A stretch of 64,000 bases of DNA from Actinernus sp. WN-2022. Taxonomy: Eukaryota; Cnidaria; Anthozoa; Actiniaria; Actinernidae. Location of the stretch: contig JAOWCC010001589.1 of NCBI GenBank assembly GCA_030867875.1, positions 73,927,537 to 73,991,536 of the forward strand, in the 5' to 3' direction. Made by a program: the position numbers and the translations under genes. Every line of letters starts with the position of its first letter. Position 1 is the first letter of the stretch. This document shows positions 32,679 to 43,100 of this stretch, piece by piece. The notes below the pieces were generated by a model that saw only the letters and a list, made by a program, of their open reading frames with translations, made no database searches and was not told the DNA's origin.

Positions 32679-32802
32679 TACCCTGGGTGCTAGAGGATCT
32701 ACTGCTCTCTCCAAGCCAAAGTTTAGATCGACGAGAAGCCTTTAGGTCGATCTAAACTTTGGCTTGGAGAGAGCAGTCGGAACCAATCTGGCACCCAGGG
32801 TA
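32679..32802. mobile_element. Fold-back MITE with probable 8-bp target duplication
   Basis: TACCCTGGGTGC..CTGCTCTCTCCAAGCCAAAG pairs with CTTTGGCTTGGAGAGAGCAG..GCACCCAGGGTA. TGATAAGT occurs on both flanks (32671-32678 and 32804-32811), which suits a hAT-type 8-bp duplication. Confidence 0.82.
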
Positions 32803-33098
32803 CTGATAAGTGTAACTTTATAGTTAATATGATTAATCATATACATTAAAAAAAATATCGATTCTGATTGGCTAAGAGCAGTGCAGTTCAAATGTAATTC
32901 AGTGCAAAAAAGTGTAATTCAGTGCAATTACAAACAAGGTTAAAATTGTTAATTTTTTAATGTATATGGAGTAATAAGTAATTATACGTTTTTCTCACTC
33001 GTATGTTTTTCAAATATCTAAAATTGCGTTTGCACTTGGAAACAAGTGAAGCTTTATCTGCCTATCCTCATTAAATAAAGTATTGTTATTATTATTAT

Positions 33099-33690
33099 TG
33101 CTGCCGCAGCGAGCGAGCCTGAAGTGAGCGAGCAAGGCAGCAGTTCTAATCTGTAAGCGGGTCCAAATCTCGATTTCTTTTTATACCACAATGCATCACT
33201 TCTATTGTCTTTTTTTACCACAATGCTTTGCACGGATCTGATCGTCACGTGACATTACACGAGGTTGGAGCTACTACGTTCAACCGTTCTTTAACGCATT
33301 TCTGTGTATGCAATCCTTGTGTAATCATGAATTTGTTGAACTCTGTGTGAACTATCAGTTTCCAAAGAGCAAGATCTCTCGGCTGTTATCAAGGTCTATC
33401 AAGATGGTGAGCAGCAAATCATTTTCTTCTATTGACCTTCGATAAAGTCAAGCAGCCGGTTCAAAACACAATTAGCATTGACAATTACATTCTCAATTAC
33501 AGTTGATTTCCGGTGTTTAAGCTTCACGGGGAGAACAGCAGTTTTTTGTGCCGGGAATCTTAAGAAAATGTCGAGAATTGGTAGGCTCAGGGGCCGGATT
33601 TACGGAGATCGTTGATATGTCGGGACAGAATGAAAATAAATCGGGACAACTTTTGAGATACACACCACAGCTTAAACAGGATTCAGTCGG
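33099..33690. repeat. Dispersed repeat, copy B
   Basis: Second copy of 31292-31764. It contains an extra ~118 bp (about 33352-33478) and is otherwise nearly the same. It is preceded by AATAAAG and a (TTA)n run, which could mark the SLC16 poly(A) site or a repeat tail. Confidence 0.83.
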
Positions 33691-34147
33691 ACGATAGCGC
33701 CAAAACTACAAAATATATTCATCCTTGATATTTTTATCACCCAGTAATATATTTTTCCTGCCAAAGTACTACCAGTGGCGTAGACAGGTTTTTAAAATTT
33801 GTAGGCCCAAACAACCGCTCCGTAAGGGTCGCTTCTTTAGGGGTCCGGGAGCATGCTTCCCGGGAAATGTTTAGATTTAGACTTTCGCAAATGCCTTCTG
33901 CTGCACTTTCAGGTCATGTTTTGTGTATTTCGACAGCTCCTCAAGCCCAACATTCACTTGTAATAAGACAAGTAGGCTGTAAAATGTGTAGGCCCAGGCC
34001 TACGGGCCTATAGGCTAGATACGCCCTTGACTACTGTAGGTTCTCTTCTAATACACTTCCTTAACTGAGCGGAGCAGCATTCACTACCTGTTAGGTATAC
34101 TAGTATATTATTCCTGCCAAAGAGCTACTGTAGGTTCTCTTCTAATA
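33691..34147. other. Unassigned spacer between the two host genes
   Basis: It has a repeated block CTACTGTAGGTTCTCTTCTAATAC at 34031-34054 and 34128-34151, the second broken by the MITE that follows. No gene seen. Confidence 0.55.
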
Positions 34148-34646
34148 CAGTGGAACCTCGATATAACGATACTCGATATAACGATGTTCCCGGTATAACG
34201 ATCAACATTTGACAGCCCGGCAAATGTTACAGTAAATGTATGGAGAAAAATCCCGATTTAACGATACTTGATATAACGATATTCCCGATATAACGATCAC
34301 AATCTGGCAGCACAAACGTAAATTTTACCCCGATATAACGATAAAATCAAATGCGTGAACTCAAAAAGGAACATTATATGGACAATGACCAAGATGTTAT
34401 TTCAAATGTTAAAGTTTTATAGTTTTCCAGTATGTGTGTACACACAATACTAAAGTTTATCCTTGGAAAGATGGAAACCAAGAACAACGGCAATAATAAA
34501 TTACACAACGGACACTACATGAAAAATCAATTATTAACAATACCCCGATATAACGATATTTTTGGCTCTTTTCACGGTCTCCCGATATAACGATCTAATT
34601 TGGTCAGTCCCTTGGTACATCGTTATATCGAGGTACCACTGCACTG
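34148..34646. mobile_element. pogo/Tigger-type MITE, 499 bp
   Basis: The ends CAGTGGAACCTCGATATAACG and the complement of CAGTGGTACCTCGATATAACG are the known terminal sequence of pogo/Tigger-like elements. TA lies on each side (34146-34147, 34647-34648). The interior has about ten copies of CGATATAACGAT-like words near both ends. No transposase. It ends 142 bp before the FAS1 gene start codon. Confidence 0.9.
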
Positions 34647-34788
34647 TATTATTATATCGACAACGCATTGAACATGTTGACTGACATACCACAGAATGAC
34701 CAGAGGATCATGTATCACTGACGTAGATCCGGACAAAGGTTTATTATCGACCCTCGAGCGACTCTCTTGATTCACTCTTCGTTCGATC

Positions 34789-34991
34789 ATGGCCAAAGCA
34801 TTCACGTTGCGAAGTCTAGTGTTTCTCGTCGTGTTAACGTGCTTTATTGGTTGTGTATGTCCCACGTGGTGGAATCCGCTAGAATGGCGAGTGTACTGGA
34901 AAGATGCGCTGCGAGATAGAGATTACGAGCGGGAAGCACAGCCACAACAACCTCATCTCGGAAGATCAGAAAAGCCTTTGAAGAAAGATGG
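34789..34991 (+). CDS. FAS1 gene exon 1 (signal peptide)
   Basis: ATG context ATCATGGCC. Hydrophobic core LVFLVVLTCFIGC, then a charged, Trp-containing segment. It ends GATGG before GTAAAT, phase 2, matching the EMI exon. Confidence 0.82.
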
Positions 34992-37120
34992 GTAAATATG
35001 GAATGCTACTTCATGATAATAATTCTTATACCGTAATTGGACTGTTAATTACAAGAAGTGACATTTTCCATATCATTTTGTCAGTATCGCAGGTATCGAA
35101 ATCCATCAGTTCAAAATGATTGTGTAGTTTATTAATTGAAATTCATTGAAGCGACGCTAGCGAAATCTTTATCCCTTTCCTTCGACTTTGAAATGCCCAT
35201 CCTCTCAAGGTTTAATTAGGAGTATTTAGCTCGGCGAGATTGTGAAGGCGCCCCTAACTCGGGCAATTCAATCGTTACTTTAATTCAGCTCAGGGGTGGA
35301 CCATCAGAAATCAGGGAAGAAGGTGGCAATTCCAAACAACACCGTGCAAGGGTCCCCAAAAAATCCTGCAAGCACTTGTTTACCCAAACAAATTTCGTTC
35401 AAGAGAACATATACGGGTCCTGGGAAATACAGTATGAAAAAAAACATGCACAGTTCACATAGTGCAAAAAAATCGCGAAGAGCTAAGATGGCCCAAAAAA
35501 GTGTCATCCAAAAAAATTTCCACCCCCTCCCCTGATTTCTAATGGTCCAATGAGTACAGTGAGTAGTATCTCAGAAGATTGTACTTTGCCAAGAGAACAA
35601 AACTCCTAGGCTAAAATGTTTGAGAACTAACTTAAGTTTGTGTCCTTAACGTTTCTTATTCGTCTTATGAGAATAAACACTTGCGCTGTCAAGATCCCAA
35701 CGTCAGTCACTCGTGAGTGCCATTCCGTGGTGGGACGACGACGATTGAAATGCAGGTAGGATATGTACTCTATGAGCCAGTTTGGACAAACTGAAATAAT
35801 GATTTTATAAGAGAGAGAGAGAGAGAAAAATATAGGGTGGGAGGAAGCGAGAGAGAGAGAGGAGAGCGAGAAAATACAAAACCGCTCCAAAACACCATTC
35901 CAAGCTCTAAGAAAACCACCCTAAAGGACACACGATGCCAAACTGCACTAGGTGTGATGGAATCGTTATATTGTAACTTGTTCACACGGTGTTTCTACGT
36001 TATGTTTTGAGCTTATAAAACTCAGCCGAAGTGAAACACTTAGTTCAGCACTAAACAAACTGAACTGAAAGCCAGGAGTCCTACACACAGTAACAGTGAA
36101 TCTGAATTGAATATAATCAATGACATGCCTGACAAGGTAAATCCACGGAAAATTGCACGAGAAAACCAATTACCTCGTCACGCATGTGATTTTCCTTGAA
36201 TCGCATAGTCCGATGAATTACTTGATGATGTAGGACTTTTGTTGATATTTTGCTAAGTTATAAATAGCGCACATACCTGCTCATAGCCTACAGTGGTGAT
36301 TCAGCTGTGACTAACGCTGAGGGGTGCATTAACTCGTATAGGAACTGAAGTGAAATGCTTCCGCTCGCGCTTAAGCTCACACAATATATATACTGGCTGT
36401 AATCCAGAATAAACAGCTACATGCGACTGGCCGTTACCCTTACTGCCCAATGAACTTGCTTGTTTTAGCACAGGAAGCCCAAGCTCTGTTTATGTAAATT
36501 TGATTTTATAAGTGTTTGTATGGGAATATAAAAATCTAGCTTTTCGATAAATATACTGTAATAAAAATGAATAAAACTTACCTGGTGTCTATAAGCTGTG
36601 TGTTGGCTGTGTCTGTACGTAGTTTCAGCTAATTTGGGCGAATTAATTTTACATATATTTGTATTTCTCATTAACCCTCCAAGTAAACAATTTCTTCTTT
36701 AGTATGTAGAGTAAGGGATGTAAAATTCGCTGAAACGACGTACGTACAGACACAGCCAAGACACAGATTATAGGCACCAGGTAAGTTTTATTCCTTTTTA
36801 TTACAGTATATTTATCGAAAAGCTAGATTTTAAAATTCCCATACAAACCCTTATAAAATCAAATTTACATAAACAGAGCTTGAGCTTCCTGTGGTTTTAG
36901 CCTGGTTTTCATGTCGGCGAAAATCCCAGACGATAGGGGATTTAGATGTTTCCCCGACCATCTCCGATATTTGATAATTGTGAATCAAATCACATGCTTC
37001 ATATCGCCTTATCGGGCAATACAGTTGATTCAATAACTGTGCTCATTTAGCATTAGCATATGTTGTCCAGATGAACACTCAAAGATAACTATCTCTGCGC
37101 GCCATATGCATTATTCTCTA

Positions 37121-37156
<36 letters not shown>

Positions 37157-40100
37157 CATGCACTTACAAATAATGTTCACAGCTTATGAAACAACTTTAA
37201 TAATGCTAATGTGAACCAAGATTTGAAGTTAGAGGTGCCACAAACCAGTGACATATCTGGCTGGCACATAACATAACATGTACATTAATATGCCTTTCAG
37301 TGACCCCTTACACGCACAGCCAGTCTATATATCAGACCTGAAACCAGCGAGCAAGAGAGGAATTAAAAGGGCGGGAGCGAGGTAGAAAAAAATAACGCAT
37401 TTCATGATCAAATCGAAATTCATCATATCGTTTTAAGCAATGTGTACTCAGGTATAACTCGGGTAAATTATCAAAATAACTTCAGTGGTAATATTTGTAT
37501 GGCCATTTTTATATATTTCGCTTTGATAGTAAATAGAACTGAACATTAGCATCAAAAGGGGAATTACTGAAGCATATTTTACACCGTACAACAACAACAG
37601 CAACATCAGTGAGATGTGGGTATTAGGCCTGTTTCAGACTGCGAAACGTTCATGCGTCGAATAGGACTTTTGCAGGAAACAGTCACAGGGGCGGATCCAG
37701 GATTTTTGAAGGGGGGGGGGGGGTGTGGCTGGCATATATTATTTGTTTGGGAACATACAGGGGGTGGCTGTCATCGATTCTTTGTTCAGGAACATGCATT
37801 GCCTCTGTAAAATGCTGCAATTTGGCCAGTCCAACCAGCCCAAAGGGGGGTGGCTAGCCACCCAAACCACCTCCCTAAATCCGCCCCTGAGTCACGTGTT
37901 GATATATCACTTCAATAACCAATGAATTGAGCTCGTGATGTTTACTGGAAACAGTCACGTGCTGACGGATATATCACTTCAATCACCAATGAATCAGTGA
38001 GCTCGTGATCCCATTGGGAAAGGCTTTACTAGAAACAGTCACGTGCTGATATATCACTTCAATAACCAATGAATCAGTGAGCTCGTGATCCCATTGGGAA
38101 AGGCTTTACTAGAAACAGTCACGTGCTGATATATCACTTCAATAACCAATGAATCAGTGAGCTCGTGATCCCATTGGGAAAGGCGTTACTAGAAACAGTC
38201 ACGTGCTGATATATCATTCCAATAGCCAATGAATGAGTGACCTCGTGATCCCATGGGAGAGGCTTTACTAGTTCGAAAACAAACTGCAGAATGCTGTTTT
38301 AGAATAAGTAGAATGAAGAATAACCAATACGACGTAGAATTATACGGATTTAATGTAGCACAATATTTCGACTAGCCATACTAGTCTTCATCAGGTGCTT
38401 AGGAGCTTTTACAATGTGACTTGACAATATATAATGGTAAAACGGAAATGACGTAAAAAACATAATATGATAACGAAAGATAACTAACGGTGTGGCTGAT
38501 TAGTAAGTCTCATCGCGTTTGTTAAGGCCATTAGGTTCAAGAGTGTTAGCACGTGTTATGAGATAAGCTTCTCTAGCTTTGCGAATAGCATCACGAGAAG
38601 AGAAAATATGTTCTAAAGGAATTAAAAGAATATTAGATGCAGAGTGGTCAGGGTTAGATAGAAAATGTTCAGATGCAGTGGTGGGTTTGGATTTACTGGA
38701 AGGTTTGTCAACTGTTCTACGATGTTCGTTGAAACGGTCTTTAAGTCTACGTTTGGTTTCACCAATGTACTGTTTGTTACATTTAGTACATTGAATCATG
38801 TAGATGACGTTTTTAGTGTTGCAGTCCATGTGTGTGGTAATGGTTCTGGTTTCACCCGTAGAAGTAAAAGTATATTGGGTGCAGTTATCAGAAATGTAAG
38901 GGCAAGTTAAACAGTTTTGTCCACAACGAAAAGAACCTGGATTGTTGTTGGAAGCAGTGTTGGAGTTATCTGAAGGTAGTTTGGATTTGACTAGCAAATC
39001 ACGTAGATTGGACGAACGTCGGAAGGCTACAAAAGGGCGTTGGGGGGAAATAGTTTTGCAACGCACGGAGGAATGTAGAAGATCAAAATGTTTCTCAAAG
39101 ATAGGAAAGATAGATGGAAGTGACGGATTATAGGTGACTATAAAGGGAATACGGTGAGAGGAATTAGATTTCTGTTTAGGTTGTAGAGCAAGATTACGAG
39201 GGATATCGGCAGCGCGTTTAGTTTGTTTAGTGAGTAAATCACGGCTGTAACCTCGTTTAAGGAGATAGGAGATGAGTTCAGAGGTACGGTTTTTAAAAGC
39301 TTCATTAGTGGAACAAATACGTCTGAGACGGAGAGCTAAGCTGAAAGGAATGGCTTTTTTAGTATGACTAGGATGACAAGATGAAAAAAGCAGATGCTGA
39401 TGTTTATCGGTGGGTTTACAATAAAGGTCAGTTTCAATGACTCCATTATTAAGGGATACATTGACATCAAGAAACGGGACATTACTAGAAGAGTGAAAAC
39501 TGCTCAAGCATGTTAAGGCCTGGTTCAGGGGTCAAATTTCGGGTAAAAACTCTTTTCCTTATTTCAGCACAGCCGAGTATGGTAAGTACGCCAAGTTTCT
39601 CACGATAATATATATCGCCATTCTTGACTACCTTAAGTGGTTTTTGTGTAGTAAAACGTGTCTGTCACGTGACTTAGAACACGAAATCAGTAAATCAAAA
39701 ATGCGGCTCCGAGTTTAAAACAGCTAGGATGATGAATGGATATCTTTAGTTAAGGTTGAAGCCTTTTACCTAAATCAACTTAGAAAAGATGACTACAATG
39801 TTTCGTTAACGAGTAATTAAGGCGAACATATGCAAAATAGGTCACGTGACTTTTTGTACCCTTAATATCTCCTTATCTTTACATGATAGTCATGTTTTCT
39901 AAGCGTGATCTGAAACACTGCGGCAGGAGTAATGTTTTAGCAGGGTTACTTTATGTTCATATGTTATCGTCGCAGCCGCATTTCACTGAAACGATTTTAT
40001 ATAATTATGACGTCATCGATCACGTGATATGACAGCCATCCACTTAACAAATTTAAGGAAGTTGATATTAATATTACAGTGTAATTAGTTTTTGTTTAAA

Positions 40101-43100
40101 CTGTTATTTCTGTCAGAAAACATTTTTTAACGTACATCTATTTTCCGTTAAATGAACCAGGCCTTAACATGCTTGAGTGGTAAATTTGATAGTAGGATGA
40201 ATATTATTAAGATAATCGATGAAAGTTTTGAGGTTATCCGGACCTTCCGTCCAGACCATAAAAATATAATCGATATATCTAAGCCAAGAATAGGGAGTGA
40301 AAGGGGCTTTGTTCAAAGCATTGGCTTCAAAGTAACCAAGAAAGAGATTAGCAAAGGAAGGTGCCATTTTGGTTCCCATAGCAGTACCATGAATTTGTAG
40401 GTAGTTGTTATTATTAAAAGTGAAGTTATTCATGGTAAGAATCATACGGATAAGATCACATAAAGTACTAGTAGGGATAGTTTTATCAGAACGAGTGCTA
40501 AGAAAATGATAACATGCATTGATACCGTCATTATGGGGAATGTTGGTATAAAGAGAGGACACATCTAAAGTGACAAGAAGAGCATTGTCCGGAAGGTCAC
40601 GGAGGAGGGAGAGTTTATGAAGGAAATCATTAGTGTCTTTGACATAAGACGGAAGTTTGCTAACTAAAGGTTGGAGGTAGTAATCAACGAATTCCGAAAT
40701 ACGTTCGGTAGGATGACTGTTGGAAGAGACAATAGGACGACCAGGATTACCTGGTTTGTGAATCTTAGGCAGAATATAAAAGCGCCCTGGTTTAGTATCG
40801 CGTTGAATAAGATATTTACGGGTTTTATCGTCAATGTAATGGCTATGGAACATTCTGTCTATGTATTCGGTTACACGTAGTTGGATATGTGTGGTCTTGT
40901 CTTCGTCATGCAGTGGTCGGTAGAATTTGGTATCGTTAAGTTGTCGGTTGCATTCGTCAATGTACCATTGTAAGTTCATGACAACAGTCCCAGAACCTTT
41001 GTCGGCAGGTTTGATGACTATGTCAGGTCGTTGTTTCAGTCCTTGTAAAGCTTGTCGTTCAGAATTGGAAAGGTTATCAAGAGTTCGTTTGGGTTTGATA
41101 TTAGATATGTCAAGTTTGACAGCGTCAAGAAAAGTGTTAAGAGATAGTTCCCTGTCGGTCGGGGGAGTCCAGGTACTTTTGTTGCGAAAACGAAGGTGAT
41201 CGTCATTAGTCTTGTCTTTGTTAAAGTCATAAAAGTATTCAGTCAGTCGCATACGTCTAGAAAAATCATATAAGTCAGCTGAAATCTCAGTCCAGTTAAT
41301 TTGTCGAGGTGTGGGACAGAAAGTGAGTCCACGAGAAAGAATAGAAATTTCGTCAGTGGTTAAAGGAGTGTCAGAAAGATTAATAACAGAATTAGCATCG
41401 GGGACAAAAGAGAAAGGTTTAGTTTTACGGCGTGTGCGTTTCTTATTGATCTTATTAGCAGAAGACAAAGTGTTAATTGAGTTGATGTTAGGCGTGTCAC
41501 TGGCAATGTTATCTATGTTAACATTAGTGTTGCGGTGAAAGGCAGAAACGGAAACGTGATTAGAGCCATTACACAAGCAAGAAGATTTAGAAGCACGTCG
41601 GTTAGCAAGAACATTATCAAGCGATGAGGTCATGGAATTAAGCCTAGATTGGTAAAATAAAAAAACTTCTGGTGTACAAGATTTCTGAAGCAAATCAATA
41701 TAAATATTCAGTTCAGAGGTTAAATAACAAATAGTGTTCTTACATTCTTTGATGAGCAGTCTGAGATAACGGCGGGCGGCAAAATGCGAAATGAATCTCC
41801 AGCGACGATGAAAAGTCTCATTTTGAGTGTTTATAGGTGGTATGCTTGTAAATAACGATTTAGGGATAATGGAATGTACTTGGTAATACTTGAAGTTCAG
41901 GAGGTGATGTTGATAGCGGGTAAGTTTAAGTTGAATACGTTTGGTCTTGTTGAAAAGGCTGGAGAATCTGTATGTAGTAGGATCGGTAAGGTTGGCAGCA
42001 ACGTGTGCAGAAGCCAAATTAGTAGAGGTTGAAGAAGGACCAGGGTTGGGTTCAATATCCATGCAGATAGTTAAAGCAACAGCAACAGCAAATAACATGA
42101 AAATAAGAGCATATTTGAGTGGTCTGGAAGTCATCGTTATCATATTATGTTTTTTACGTCATTTCCGTTTTACCATTATATATTGTCAAGTCACATTGTA
42201 AAAGCTCCTAAGCACCTGATGAAGACTAGTATGGCTAGTCGAAATATTGTGCTACATTAAATCCGTATAATTCTACGTCGTATTGGTTATTCTTCATTCT
42301 ACTTATTTCTTAATCTGCGAACCATTTAGATCATTGTTTGATCCGACGTATACCAGTGGAGTGTTGTTCGTGGTCGCTCATTTATAAACTGTTTTAGAAT
42401 GATCGAAAATCAATTGGAGGTGGAAAATGGCATTTACGAACTGGTTTTGCTAATATAATTACCGATCTCGTACAAGTGCTTTAAATAAACGAAGTCAGAT
42501 TTTTTGCCATCCAGTACAACTACGTGATTGCATTCCTGCAAAACGCCCATTCAATCAGTTCTAATGATCCATAACAATAGATGTATTCATTAATAATTCG
42601 GCGCATGAAAACTTCGCAGTCGGAGACTGTCCGAGAATCGGACCCAAGACTTGCTGATTTTTCATATGGCTTGGTTTTCTTTCTTCTTTCACGGTAATGT
42701 ATCTCCTATTTTCACATCACACCTCAGTTTCTTTGTTCTTTGTGGGAGAATATATATATTATTTTCTCTTTGTATGTAACAGTACTTTGATATGTTCCCC
42801 TTGCATTTTAACAATGTTTTAATCTATAAATCCCCTTGCATTTTTATTTATATTCCCCTCGACTTATTCCCTCAGCTTTTTCTAGCACTTAGAAACTAGT
42901 AACTTGAAAGGCAATGATGGGAAAAGACGGCCGGTAATTTCATGCAACAAGAAACCAAGCAATGAATGCTTCCTAATGATTTATAAAAAGTGATATTGTT
43001 GTTGCGTTCAATGAGAAAACCTCGCCATTGTAAAAAATAAGCCATTTATCGGCCTTCCGCTCGGGGCGTATATGATTATTCACCGCCTGCGTTTGCACCC

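Larger units (their letters stand above)
34996..37680. other. FAS1 intron 1, left part
   Basis: No coding motif seen. Repeats are listed separately (35298, 35808, 36469, 37118). The rest is AT-rich and unassigned. Confidence 0.5.
38303..42307 (-). mobile_element. Penelope-like retroelement with 174-bp inverted terminal repeats
   Basis: The minus-strand element encodes RT and a GIY-YIG endonuclease, the hallmark pair of Penelope-like elements. Termini 38303-38476 and 42134-42307 are virtually perfect inverted copies, each with a hammerhead-like motif. The start codon (42143) lies inside the right repeat. CTGTTTTAGAAT appears at 38293-38304 and 42389-42400, which may be a target duplication if the right end extends past 42307. 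A separate element at 39503-40177 splits the ORF. Confidence 0.92.

Noticed and set aside
37891..38275. CRISPR array
   Set aside because: The whole 80-bp unit repeats, with no variable spacers, in a eukaryotic intron next to transposons. It is a minisatellite.
38579..39133. Plus-strand frames over the Penelope GIY-YIG region
   Set aside because: Antisense shadows of the minus-strand ORF.
42211..42253. Calling the hammerhead motif proven active
   Set aside because: One extra A between CTGATGA and stem II and a stem III of only a pair or two make activity uncertain without a test.
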